From: Candidatus Thermoflexus tengchongensis
GTDB lineage: Bacteria; Chloroflexota; Anaerolineae; Thermoflexales; Thermoflexaceae
NCBI GenBank assembly: GCA_016842085.1
Contig: JAEVEX010000066.1
Coordinates: 43,380-107,379 of the forward strand
Length of the DNA: 64,000 nucleotides
Direction of reading: 5' to 3'
Both the position numbers and the translations under genes were made by a program. The notes beneath the pieces were generated by a model. The model saw nothing but the letters and a program-made list of their open reading frames with translations, had not been told where the DNA came from and did no database searches. Numbering within the stretch: the stretch's first letter is position 1; each line of letters opens with the position of its first letter. Below, piece by piece: positions 41,503 to 50,977 of the stretch.

Positions 41503-44160
41503 ATGGTGCGGGAGCGAGGCTTCTGGCTGATGATGCTGGGCCTCCTGATGCTGGTGGAGCCGATGGCCCGTCCCGGCCTGCCGCCCACGGAAGACGGGGT
41601 GATCCATGCCTATCGGGTGCTGGAGATGCATCGCCTCTGGCAGGCCGGGCTTTTCTATTCCCGCTGGGCGCCGGATCTGGCCTTCGGCCTGGGCACGCCG
41701 CTCTTCCATTTTCTCGGGCCGCTCTTCCCATGGCTGGGAGCCCTGGGGATGTCGCTGGGGCTCCCCCTGGAGCTCAGCCTCAAGATCACCCTCGCCGGAC
41801 TGCTGCTCCTGGGCAGCGCAGGCACCTACGGGCTGGCGCGTCTCTGGGGCCTTTCCGAGTCGGCCAGCCTCATCGCGGGCCTCGCCTTTGCCAGCGCCCC
41901 CTTTCGGGTTCGGGAGCTCTACTGGCAGGGCGATTTCCCCCAGTATCTGGCGACCAGCCTGCTGCCCTGGGCTTTGCTGGCCCTTCACCGCGCCCTCCGG
42001 GAGCGAAGTGGAGGCTGGCGCTTCGCTGCCGGCGGGGTGATCGCAGGGCTCCCGCTGGGCCATAACATCAGCGCGCTCCTGAGCGCCCCGCTCCTCCTCG
42101 GATACAGCCTGCTGGTCATCGGGGCAGAGCGCATGCCGTGGCGTCGCATCCTTCGCGTCCTGCATGCGCTGGCGATCGGCGCCGGCCTGGCGGCCTTCTT
42201 TGTGTTACCGGCTCTGGCCGACCGTTCCCTCGTGCACCTGGACCGATTGCTCCAGGGGGAGTATGACTTCCGGAAACATTTCGTGGATCCGGGAATGCTG
42301 CTCTCGATGCCGCCTCTCCGGGACGATCGGCTGGGGAATCGACGGCTGATCCTGACCCTCGGACTCCATCAGGTGCTTCTCTCGATCCCGGCCCTGATGG
42401 CGCTGGCCCGGTCGGATCGACGGCGGACGTTGATGATCGCGTGTGGCGTGGGGCTGGCCGGGATGGTGGCGATGATGATCCCCATCTCCCGGCCGGTATG
42501 GGAAGCGCTTCCCCTGCTGGCCTATGCGGAGTTCCCATGGAGGTGGCTCGGGATCGCTGCGCTCCCCCTGGCGCTGCTGGTCGGCCTGGCCGTGGACGCC
42601 GTGCCCCCTCGCTGGCGAAGTGGAACGGCTCTCCTCTTCTCCCCCATCCTGATCCTTGGAAGCCTGGGTCTGCTCTACAACGGAGGCACGCCGGTTCGCC
42701 TGAGCCGGCCGACTCTTGCGGATCTCCATGCCTATGAGCGGCGTCATCGCTATCCCGGCCTGACCAGCGTGGGGGAGCTCTTTCCCCGATGGGTGGAGGG
42801 CGAGATCGAAGGCTCCCCGCTGGAGGCCGCTTATTCGGAGGGCCGGGAGCCGATTCGCCTGGACCTGAACAGTTTGCCACCGGGCGCGTCTGTCCGCGTC
42901 CTCCATGATGGCGTGCTGGATCAGCGATATCAGATGGCGCTCCCGGTAGGGGCCGATCTCCGGTTCGAGGTCCTGGCGTTCCCTGGATGGACCGTCCGGG
43001 TCGATGGACGGCCGGTCGTTGTGTGGGCGGAGGCTGGAACCGGAAGGCTGCGGGCAGAGATTCCCCCCGGCTCCCATGAGGTCCGCCTTCGCTTCGAGCC
43101 GCTGCTCCACTGGCGGCTTCTGGAGCTGTTCGCTGCCGGGCTGGCCGCACTGGGCGCCTGGCGATTCGGATGGAGGGCCCTGCGGTCCATTCCCCCGCTC
43201 TTCCACCGGGCGATCACTTTTGCGCCGCGCGTGGGAGCGGGCTGGCGATCATGGCCGGCGAGCCAGCAGGGGATGGCTGTGATCTTCGCCGTGGGCCTCG
43301 TCAGTCAGGCCCCCTACCGGCTGTGGAATGCCACCCGTGTGCCCCTGGATCGGCCTCGCGGGGCGGCCACCTATGTCCAGGTGGATTACGGAAGCCAGAT
43401 TCGCCTGGTGGGATACCGCCTGGAGCCTCCCTACGTGCAGCCGGGAGGAGAAGCGCGGCTGACGCTGTGGTGGCGACCCCTCCGGCCTGTGGAGACCCAA
43501 TATAGCGTGTATGTCCACGGGTATCCGGCCAGCGGAGAGCCACGGCTGGCTTTCCAGAGTGATCACATGCACCCGGCGGAAGTGCCTACGAACGCCTGGG
43601 ATGGGGAACGAATCTATATGGATGACCATCTCCTGCGCGTGCCCCCCGAGATCCCGCCCGGGCTCTACCGGATCCGCGTGGGCCTGTATGAGCGGCTCCA
43701 TCCGGGGAGCCGGCTGCGGATCAATGGCTCGGGGGAGGATGGGTTTGATCTTCCGACGCCGCTGGTGGTCGCCCGCCCGATCCCCGCGCTGACGCAGCCT
43801 GTCTCCTTCGGGGAAAAGATCCGCCTGGTCGGTGTGGAGCTGCCCCCCGGTTTAGAGCGGGGGGCACCGTGGACCGTGTGGCTGGCTTTCGAAGCCATAT
43901 CCCCTCTGGAAGCGGACTATACGCTTTTTGTGCACGTGGTCGATGAGAAGGGAAAGCGAGAGGGCCAGCGGGATCTCTGGCAACCCACCTCGCGCTGGCC
44001 GATCGGGGTGAGCATTCCCATCGCCGTGGAGCTGGAGGGGCTTCCTCATCCGGGCCGCTACTTCCTGCGGATCGGGTGGTATAAATGGCCGGAGATGGCC
44101 CATTTAGCTCCCGGATCTGAGCCCTTCTATCTTTATCCGATGCCGGTTGAGGTGAGGTGA
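41503..44160 (+). CDS. PTPS-related/YfhO-like membrane protein, array member 5
   Basis: 885 aa. The N-terminus GLPPTEDGVIHAYRVLEMHR and LYWQGDFPQYLATSLLPWAL match the large membrane family labelled '6-pyruvoyl-tetrahydropterin synthase related', which has nothing to do with pterins and looks like a GT-C superfamily branch. Some nine to ten helices run to ~400, an outside domain ~400-560 with FPGWTVRVDGRPVVV, one more helix pair, then two consecutive copies of the array's beta-sandwich: YSVYVHGYPASGEPRLAFQS with PPGLYRIRVGLYER, and YTLFVHVVDEKGKREGQRDL with RYFLRIGWYKWPEM. Function unknown. Starts 1 nt after the previous stop. Confidence 0.78.
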   Translation: MVRERGFWLMMLGLLMLVEPMARPGLPPTEDGVIHAYRVLEMHRLWQAGLFYSRWAPDLAFGLGTPLFHFLGPLFPWLGALGMSLGLPLELSLKITLAGLLLLGSAGTYGLARLWGLSESASLIAGLAFASAPFRVRELYWQGDFPQYLATSLLPWALLALHRALRERSGGWRFAAGGVIAGLPLGHNISALLSAPLLLGYSLLVIGAERMPWRRILRVLHALAIGAGLAAFFVLPALADRSLVHLDRLLQGEYDFRKHFVDPGMLLSMPPLRDDRLGNRRLILTLGLHQVLLSIPALMALARSDRRRTLMIACGVGLAGMVAMMIPISRPVWEALPLLAYAEFPWRWLGIAALPLALLVGLAVDAVPPRWRSGTALLFSPILILGSLGLLYNGGTPVRLSRPTLADLHAYERRHRYPGLTSVGELFPRWVEGEIEGSPLEAAYSEGREPIRLDLNSLPPGASVRVLHDGVLDQRYQMALPVGADLRFEVLAFPGWTVRVDGRPVVVWAEAGTGRLRAEIPPGSHEVRLRFEPLLHWRLLELFAAGLAALGAWRFGWRALRSIPPLFHRAITFAPRVGAGWRSWPASQQGMAVIFAVGLVSQAPYRLWNATRVPLDRPRGAATYVQVDYGSQIRLVGYRLEPPYVQPGGEARLTLWWRPLRPVETQYSVYVHGYPASGEPRLAFQSDHMHPAEVPTNAWDGERIYMDDHLLRVPPEIPPGLYRIRVGLYERLHPGSRLRINGSGEDGFDLPTPLVVARPIPALTQPVSFGEKIRLVGVELPPGLERGAPWTVWLAFEAISPLEADYTLFVHVVDEKGKREGQRDLWQPTSRWPIGVSIPIAVELEGLPHPGRYFLRIGWYKWPEMAHLAPGSEPFYLYPMPVEVR

Positions 44161-44166
44161 GAGCGA

Positions 44167-46878
44167 ATGCGTGGGTTCTGGCGGGAACGAGGCTTCTGGT
44201 TGATGGGGATCGGGATGGTGCCCATTTGTGGACCGCTGCTATGGGCCGGTTTCCCTCCCTCCCATGATGGCGTGCTCCACGTGTATCGGGTTCTGGAGAT
44301 GGATCGCATGTGGCGGGCGGGGGTGTTCTACCCCCGCTGGGCTCCGGATCTGGTGTCCGGCCTGGGCTATCCTTTGTTTCATTTTCTCGGGCCGCTGTTC
44401 CCCTGGCTGGGCGCGCTGGGCATGCGGCTGGGGCTCGACCTGGAGAGCAGCGTGAAGCTCGTCCTGGCGATGCTGGTGGGGCTGGGCGGCGCCGGGGTTT
44501 ACCGGCTGGCCCGCCGATGGGGGATTCACGAGCTCGGGGCGATGACCGCCGGACTGGCTTATGCCGGCGCCCCATTCCGGGTCCGCGAGCTTTACTGGCA
44601 GGGGGACTTTCCGCAATATCTGGCCCTGAGCCTGTTGCCGTGGGCGATGGACGCCCTTCATGCATACCTGCAGGAAGGGGGATGGCCCCGGCGCTGGAAG
44701 GCGGGGATCGCCTACGCGCTTCTCCTGCTCAGCCACAATATCACCGCCATGCTCGGCACGATCGCCCTTCTCGGCTACGGCGCTCTGGTATGGGCGGCGG
44801 AGCGTCCCCCGCGCCGGCGGTTATGGGGAGGGCTATGGGCCCTCGGGCTGGGGGTGGGGCTGGCGGCGTTTTTCGTGGTTCCGGCCCTGCGCGATCGCCC
44901 GCTGGTTCACCTGGATCGCCTGCTCCAGGGTCATTTCGATTTCCGAAAGCACTTCCTCGGTCTGGATCGGTTGCTTTCCTTCGTTCCTCTCCAGGATCAG
45001 AGTATGGGCAACCCCCAGGAAGTGTTGACGCTGGGTGCCCATCAGGTCCTGCTGGCCGCTGCTTCTCTGCTCAGCTGGGGAGGATGGACCCGCCCTCAGC
45101 GGATCCTGGCAGCAGGCGCCTGGCTGGGGCTGATCGGGATGATCGGGCTCATGACCGCGCCCTCCCGTCCGCTGTGGGAGCATCTGCCGCTGCTGGCCTA
45201 CTCCGAGTTTCCGTGGCGGTGGCTGGGAATCGCGGGGATCCCTGTGGCCTTGCTGATCGGGCTGGGGATGGAAGGATTGCGGCGATCCGGATGGCGGACC
45301 ATAGGAGCGGCGATCGCCGGGCTGGCCCTGGTGCTGGGTGTGGCGCCGCTGCTGTATCCCTTCGGTCGGTTTACCGTTCTTCGCGAGGCGACCCTGGCGG
45401 ATTTGCATGCCTTCGATCGAGCAGCAGGCCTGATCGGCCTCACCAGCGTGGGCGAGCTCCTGCCCCGCACGGTGCTCGCTCGGGAGATCCCACCGTCCCC
45501 CCTGGAGGAGGCTTACCGTCGAGGCGAGGAGCCGGTTCGGCTGGATTTCGCTTCCCTTCCTCCCGGCGCGACGGCCCGTCCGCTCTCCCTGGGCCCGCTG
45601 GATCAGCGTTTCCGGGTCGATCTTCCGGTGGCCGCCACGCTGCGCTTCTGGGTCTTTGCATTCCCGGGATGGCAGGTCCAGATGGATGGACGCCCGATCC
45701 CTGGAGAGGCGGCCGGGGAACTGGGTCTGCTCCATGCAGCCATCCCTGCCGGGAGCCATGAGATCCGGCTGTGCTTCTGCGGCCGGTGGGACTGGCGGCT
45801 GCTGGAGCTGTTCTCGCTGGGGCTCGGGCTGGCCGGCTTCGGCCAGTGGCTGGTTCACCGGGCTCGTTCCCGGCTGCGGAGCGGGGAACGGACACGGGTC
45901 TCCCCCATCCCTCTCTCCCGGAGGGAATGGGTGAGCCTGACGGCCTTCTGGGCTCTGATCCTGGGCGTGAAGTTTCTCTATGTGGATCCCCACACCCACT
46001 GGTTCCGTCCGCGCTCGGATCCCGATCATCCTCCGGGAATGCACGAGCGGGCGGATGTCGACTTCGGCGGCCGCGTTCGTCTGCTGGGCTATACGATCTC
46101 CACCCCGACATGGGTGATCGAACCGGGAGGGACCCTGACCCTGACTCTGTGGTGGCGTGGGCTGCGGGAGATGAAAACCCAATACAGCGTCTATGTGCAC
46201 GGCCTGGAGGCCCTCCCGCCCCACCGGTTGCTGTTCCAGAGCGATCATATGCATCCGGGGGACATGCCCACCACGGCCCTCCCATGGCGGGAGCCGCGCT
46301 ACATTCGGGATGTCCACGCCATTCGGATCCCGGCGGATGTCCCGCCCGGGCCTTATCGGCTGAAGGTGGGATTATACGAAAAAGATCAGCCCGGGCGGAC
46401 CCTGGCCGTGGATGGCTCTGGGGAGAACGGATACATGCTTCCGCACATCCTGCTGGTGAACCGACCGATGCCGCCTGCCGCTCGCCTTCCGGAGCCGATC
46501 TCCTTCGGGGGGATTCTCCGCCTGGTCGGCGCGGAGCTCCCGACAAAGATCCCCCAGGGCCAGCCGTGGCGGCTCTGGCTCTACTGGGAGGCGGAGCATC
46601 CGATGGACCGCTCCTATACGCTTTTCGTTCACCGGATCGATCCAAGCGATATGGTCCGGGGACAGCGAGATGCCCCACCCTATGGAGGTGGATTCGACAC
46701 GTCCCGCTGGCCTTCGGGGGTCGTCATCGCTGTCCCGGTCGAGCTGGAGGGGATCGATCAACCGGGATCCTACCGCCTCCGGATCGGCTGGTATGAGTGG
46801 CCCTCCATGACGCACCTTACCCTCCCCTCTGGGGAGCCCGCCTATCTTCTCCCCCAGCGGATCGAGGTGAGCCCATGA
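44167..46878 (+). CDS. PTPS-related/YfhO-like membrane protein, array member 6 (paralogue of 5)
   Basis: 903 aa, colinear with member 5 along its length: PPSHDGVLHVYRVLEMDRMW, LYWQGDFPQYLALSLLPWAM, RPLVHLDRLLQGHFDFRKHF, FPGWQVQMDGRPIPG and the same two terminal beta-sandwiches (YSVYVHGLEALPPHRLLFQS; YTLFVHRIDPSDMVRGQRDA; GWYEWPSMTHL). The two are evidently an old tandem duplication, well diverged. It begins 6 nt after member 5, and its TGA overlaps the ATG of member 7. Confidence 0.78.
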   Translation: MRGFWRERGFWLMGIGMVPICGPLLWAGFPPSHDGVLHVYRVLEMDRMWRAGVFYPRWAPDLVSGLGYPLFHFLGPLFPWLGALGMRLGLDLESSVKLVLAMLVGLGGAGVYRLARRWGIHELGAMTAGLAYAGAPFRVRELYWQGDFPQYLALSLLPWAMDALHAYLQEGGWPRRWKAGIAYALLLLSHNITAMLGTIALLGYGALVWAAERPPRRRLWGGLWALGLGVGLAAFFVVPALRDRPLVHLDRLLQGHFDFRKHFLGLDRLLSFVPLQDQSMGNPQEVLTLGAHQVLLAAASLLSWGGWTRPQRILAAGAWLGLIGMIGLMTAPSRPLWEHLPLLAYSEFPWRWLGIAGIPVALLIGLGMEGLRRSGWRTIGAAIAGLALVLGVAPLLYPFGRFTVLREATLADLHAFDRAAGLIGLTSVGELLPRTVLAREIPPSPLEEAYRRGEEPVRLDFASLPPGATARPLSLGPLDQRFRVDLPVAATLRFWVFAFPGWQVQMDGRPIPGEAAGELGLLHAAIPAGSHEIRLCFCGRWDWRLLELFSLGLGLAGFGQWLVHRARSRLRSGERTRVSPIPLSRREWVSLTAFWALILGVKFLYVDPHTHWFRPRSDPDHPPGMHERADVDFGGRVRLLGYTISTPTWVIEPGGTLTLTLWWRGLREMKTQYSVYVHGLEALPPHRLLFQSDHMHPGDMPTTALPWREPRYIRDVHAIRIPADVPPGPYRLKVGLYEKDQPGRTLAVDGSGENGYMLPHILLVNRPMPPAARLPEPISFGGILRLVGAELPTKIPQGQPWRLWLYWEAEHPMDRSYTLFVHRIDPSDMVRGQRDAPPYGGGFDTSRWPSGVVIAVPVELEGIDQPGSYRLRIGWYEWPSMTHLTLPSGEPAYLLPQRIEVSP

Positions 46879-48974
46879 AGGGGCGTGCTTTCCTCCGGGA
46901 TGGAGTCATCGCCCTGGCCTACGTCCTCTGGTCCATCGTGCTGACCGCGCCGCTGATCTTTCGGATGGCGGATGCCCTCCCTCAGGAGCTGGGAGATCCG
47001 CTGCTGAACACGTGGATCCTGACCTGGGAAACCCGGGCGCTGGTCGAGCATCCCGGCGCCTTCTTCGACGCGCCGATCTTTTATCCGCATCGCGGGACGC
47101 TGGCGTATTCCGAGCCCCTGCTGGGGATCCTGCCCTTCGCCTTTCCTTTCATCCTGGGAAGCGGGATCCCTGCCCTGGGTTACAACGTAGCCTTTCTTTT
47201 CTCCTTCTGGATCGCCGCGATGGGGATGTCGCGGCTGGTGCGGGCGTGGGGCGGAAGCCGTCGGGCCGCATTCGTCGCCGGGTGGCTGTTCGCTGCAGCT
47301 CCCTATCGCTTCGCCCACCTGATGCATTTGCAGCTGCTCTACACCGGCTGGATCCCGCTGGCCATGGCCGCGCTGATCCGATACCTGCGGCGGCCCACAT
47401 GGCGGCGGGCGCTGGACCTGCTGCTCTCCCTCCTTTTGATGACGCTTGCCACCTGGCATCTGGCGGTGTTCGGTGGGATCGTCCTCATCCTCCTGGGCCT
47501 CTGGGGCCTCCGGGAGCAATGTCTCCCCACGCCGGCTCTGAAAAAGATAGCCCTCGTGCTCCTCCTGTGGGGTCTCGTTGTCGGGAGTATTGCCGTGCCT
47601 TACTTCCGGGCGGCGCCGGAGCTGGCCCGCGCCCGGGATCTCCGCCTGGCCCAGGAGTTCGCCGCATGGCCTGTGGACGGGCTGGCCGCTGCCCCCCTCC
47701 TGCGGATCCTGGGACCGCTCACGGCGCCCTTCCGTATCCCCGGTCACACCACCCATGAGGTGCAGCTTTACCCGGGCCTGGCTCCCCTCCTGATGGCGGC
47801 GGTTGCCCTTCGAGCCTCACCGCGCGGATGGGCACGGGCCCTCCGGCGGACGGCGTGGGTCTGCCTCGGGTTAGGAGCCGTAATGGCCCTGGGCCCTCGC
47901 TGGACCATCGGCTCGATCACGATCCCGGGCCTCTACGCCGGCGTCGCCGCTCTGTTCCCCGACATCACGTTGATCCGAGCGATCGCTCGCTGGTTCCTGC
48001 TGGCCCTGATCGGCCTGCACGGGCTGGCCGGGATCGGCCTCGCGGAGGCGCTTCGATCTTTCCGGAGGATCGCTATGCCCCTTGCCCTCGGGATGCTCGG
48101 CCTGGGCACCCTGGAGGCCTGGGCAGTCCCTCTCCCGCTGGCACCCCTGCCCCGGCCGTCGGCGCTGCCGCCGGTTTACCGCTGGCTGGCCCAGCAACCT
48201 GGAGCGTTTGCCATTGTGGAGCTGCCGGTTTTCCTTCCTCTGGATGCGGGTGAAACCATGCGCATGTATGCCGCGCTGGTCCATCGCAAATCCCTGGTGA
48301 TCGCCTACAGCGGATACATCCCACCGGACGTCCGGGACCTGCGGGAACGGCTGCGGACCTTCCCGAACCAGGAGGCACGGGAAGCGCTTGCCGCTTTGCG
48401 CGCCATCGGCGTGCGCTATGTGCTGGTGGACGAAAGTAAACCGGAGCTCCATGGGTTCTCCACCCGCGGGATCTGTGAGGTGGCTCGGGATCCGCACTTC
48501 ATGCCGGTGATCCATATGGAGCCCTACTGGGTGTTCGAGCTGATCGAGCCGTCCCGGAAGTGGGGGAATCCCCCCGCGTTGCGTTCGATCCGCATCCCCT
48601 TCGGGGGGGTGGCCGCCTTGCGGGGCTATGGGGTCCGCTGGCTTTCGGAAACGGAAGCGGAGGTCTGGCTCGAATGGGAGGCGGGTGCGCAACCGGCAGG
48701 CAGCTATTCCATCACCGTGCAGGCTTTTGACGGTGGGAAAGAAAAAATCGCTCAGCTTGATGGACCGCCTCTCCATGGCGGCTATCCTTTCCTCTGCTGG
48801 CAGCCCGGGGAACGGATCCTGGATCGTCGGGTGCTGGCTGCAGAGGGGTTGAATCGGGCCCGCTGGTTGGGCGTGGGGATCTATGAGTGGCCCTCCATGA
48901 AGTATGTGCCGGCCCCGCGGGAAACAGACCGGATCGGTGAGCTCGTTCTGCTGCCGCTATCGGGAGGGCCGTGA
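46875..48974 (+). CDS. Polytopic membrane protein, GT-C-like, array member 7
   Basis: 699 aa. Same subgroup as member 4: LGDPLLNTWILTWETRALVE, IFYPHRGTLAYSEPLLGILP, LLYTGWIPLAMAALIRYLR and IRAIARWFLLALIGLHGLAG. An outside alpha/beta segment (~420-560) contains VYRWLAQQPGAFAIVELPVF, like the corresponding part of member 4, then one beta-sandwich ending GVGIYEWPSMKYVPAP. A 19-bp DNA stretch encoding YEWPSM is shared with the end of member 6. The ATG lies inside the previous stop (ATGA). An upstream frame to 46797 would overlap member 6 by 82 bp and is rejected. Confidence 0.77.
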   Translation: MKGRAFLRDGVIALAYVLWSIVLTAPLIFRMADALPQELGDPLLNTWILTWETRALVEHPGAFFDAPIFYPHRGTLAYSEPLLGILPFAFPFILGSGIPALGYNVAFLFSFWIAAMGMSRLVRAWGGSRRAAFVAGWLFAAAPYRFAHLMHLQLLYTGWIPLAMAALIRYLRRPTWRRALDLLLSLLLMTLATWHLAVFGGIVLILLGLWGLREQCLPTPALKKIALVLLLWGLVVGSIAVPYFRAAPELARARDLRLAQEFAAWPVDGLAAAPLLRILGPLTAPFRIPGHTTHEVQLYPGLAPLLMAAVALRASPRGWARALRRTAWVCLGLGAVMALGPRWTIGSITIPGLYAGVAALFPDITLIRAIARWFLLALIGLHGLAGIGLAEALRSFRRIAMPLALGMLGLGTLEAWAVPLPLAPLPRPSALPPVYRWLAQQPGAFAIVELPVFLPLDAGETMRMYAALVHRKSLVIAYSGYIPPDVRDLRERLRTFPNQEAREALAALRAIGVRYVLVDESKPELHGFSTRGICEVARDPHFMPVIHMEPYWVFELIEPSRKWGNPPALRSIRIPFGGVAALRGYGVRWLSETEAEVWLEWEAGAQPAGSYSITVQAFDGGKEKIAQLDGPPLHGGYPFLCWQPGERILDRRVLAAEGLNRARWLGVGIYEWPSMKYVPAPRETDRIGELVLLPLSGGP

Positions 48975-49066
48975 CCTGAATTCCGATGGGGAATCTGGGA
49001 GGCAGGGGCTCCAGCGCTTCCCCAGGCTTCGGGTTTCAGGTAGAAGGGAGAATGCGGAGGCAGGTC

Positions 49067-50965
49067 ATGCGGCGGTGGCGAGGGATCGGGATCATCCTGG
49101 CGCTGGCCTTCGGCGTGCGGATCGCCGGCCTGCCGGCCCTCCGGCATAACTACGATCACTCGTTTCCCATCGCTCAGGCCGTGCTCTGGCGAGAACGAGG
49201 GCTCTGGCCCATCGTAGGACAGCGATCCACCCTGGGTTTCCCGGCCTCGCCCCTGATCAGCTGGCTGATCGCCCCTGCCTTAGGGATCGGCCCGGGGCCG
49301 TGGCTCCCCCACTATATGGCTGTGGCGCTGGATACGCTGGCCGTCGCGCTCGTGTATCGAACCGCCCGGGTCATCGCGCCCGCGTGGCTGGCCCGCATGG
49401 CGGCGGTTCTCTCTGCTTTCTCTCCATGGCATATCTACTTCGCTCGAGGCACCTGGCTGCCCGCCTGGTTTCCTTTCTTTGTTACGCTCGCTCTTTTCTG
49501 CTGGAGCCCTTTCCTGGCTCAGGGGAAGTCTCCCTCTTCCGTCCGCGTCGTCGTGGGCTGGGTTGGGATCACGCTGGCCGCCCTGGTGCATCCAGTCGGG
49601 CTTCTCCTGATCCCACCGGCGCTGCTCACCGGATGGTGGATGCCCGGTCGGGGTGGGTCGCATCGCGTCGGCGCTGCCTTTATGCTGCTGGCCGTCCTGA
49701 TGTATGGGATCATGGCATGGCGGGCCTGGGAGGGCCATCGATCCCTCCGGCCTCCCTCCCGCTTATGGCCGTGGCAGGAGGTGGCCTTCGCCCACGCCCT
49801 GCGCATGGTCTCCGGGAAGGACTTCGCCGAGGTCTGGATGGGGGTTTCCTCCCCCTCCAGCGAGCTGCTCGCCCGTCTCTCCCGCATCAGCGCAGCGGGG
49901 ATCGAGCTCTCGATCGCCCTGGCCGTGGCGGGGGCCCTGGCGTGGGGGATCCGACGGCGGATCTGGCATCCCCTGCTGCTCGCCATCGGGTGGGGCTTCC
50001 CGGCCCTCTGGCTGGCCCTTCCGTGGCCGTATCCGATTCACATCCATTACCTGGTTCCCACGATCCCTGCGGGAGCCCTGCTGGCCATCTGGCCCTGGCG
50101 GAGGCTCTCTTCAAGGTCCTGGAAGCGCTATCCGATCGAAGCATGGGCCGGGGGAACGGCCTTCATCTGGGTTCTGATCCTGCTCGCGGCGGATCGAAAC
50201 GCCCGCGCCCATCCGTGGACCGGGAATGTAGAGGAGCTGCCGCTCGCGGAATCCGCTGCCCTGGCCCGACGCCTGATCCGCTGGTATGAGGAGGATCCAC
50301 GGGTTCAGGTCGTTTTGCCCTTCGACTGTGCGGAGACCACCCCGGCCTGGTTGATCGGGCTGGTCGGGCGTGCCGTGGATGTCCGTTGCGGCTTCCACCC
50401 GGAACGCCTCGCCTTTGCCCATGGGCGTCATCCCGCTCTCATGCTTCTATACGGCCGCGGAGAGCCCCCCTCCCTGAAGCCCCTGCGGCGGGATCCCGCC
50501 TGGGTTCGCCGGCTGCCGGATGGCGCATGGCTGGCGCTCTACGAGGTCCTCCCGCGGGAGATCCAGCCCTCCATCCGGGTAGATATCCCTACCGATCTGG
50601 GCTGGCGGCTTCTGGGATACGATCTGGAGCAGAACGGCGATCGTCTGGCGGTCACCACTTACTGGCGGATCGAGAAGATCCCCTCGGATCCCATGCGGTG
50701 GACGTGGCATTACCAGCCGTTCCATCACCTGCTGGATCCGGAAGGGCATCAGCTGCAAAATCCCAGCGGATGGGGGGTGCCGGGCTATCTATGGCGGATC
50801 GATGACATCTATGTGGATCGCACCGAGCTGGCTTTCCCGGGGAGCGCCGCCCGCCGTCCTCTTCGGCTGGAGCTGGGGCTGTTCGATCCCAACCGCGGCG
50901 TTCGGGCACGGTTCCTCCTGGGAACCGTAGAGGCAGAAACCCTCGTTCTCCGAGAGTGGCGTTGA
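49067..50965 (+). CDS. GT39-like membrane protein, array member 8
   Basis: 632 aa, with ~ten helices to residue ~375. Loop 1 has RHNYDHSFPIAQAVLWRERG, in which Asp is followed by His instead of the usual Glu. The second loop WHIYFARGTWLPAWFPFFV resembles the D/E-x-R segment of GT39 proteins. The C-terminal outside part (~520-632) has the beta-sandwich in a divergent form (HLLDPEGHQLQNPSGWGVPG). The ATG at 49067 has GGAGG with 6-nt spacing; ATG 49052 is a close alternative with its GGGAG too near. 92 bp separate it from member 7. Confidence 0.75.
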   Translation: MRRWRGIGIILALAFGVRIAGLPALRHNYDHSFPIAQAVLWRERGLWPIVGQRSTLGFPASPLISWLIAPALGIGPGPWLPHYMAVALDTLAVALVYRTARVIAPAWLARMAAVLSAFSPWHIYFARGTWLPAWFPFFVTLALFCWSPFLAQGKSPSSVRVVVGWVGITLAALVHPVGLLLIPPALLTGWWMPGRGGSHRVGAAFMLLAVLMYGIMAWRAWEGHRSLRPPSRLWPWQEVAFAHALRMVSGKDFAEVWMGVSSPSSELLARLSRISAAGIELSIALAVAGALAWGIRRRIWHPLLLAIGWGFPALWLALPWPYPIHIHYLVPTIPAGALLAIWPWRRLSSRSWKRYPIEAWAGGTAFIWVLILLAADRNARAHPWTGNVEELPLAESAALARRLIRWYEEDPRVQVVLPFDCAETTPAWLIGLVGRAVDVRCGFHPERLAFAHGRHPALMLLYGRGEPPSLKPLRRDPAWVRRLPDGAWLALYEVLPREIQPSIRVDIPTDLGWRLLGYDLEQNGDRLAVTTYWRIEKIPSDPMRWTWHYQPFHHLLDPEGHQLQNPSGWGVPGYLWRIDDIYVDRTELAFPGSAARRPLRLELGLFDPNRGVRARFLLGTVEAETLVLREWR

Positions 50966-50977
50966 GGGGGTCGGGTT

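Noticed and set aside
41503..46878. Pterin-biosynthesis genes (from the '6-pyruvoyl-tetrahydropterin synthase related' family label)
   Set aside because: The proteins are polytopic membrane proteins in a glycosyltransferase array; the label is historical and does not imply pterin chemistry.
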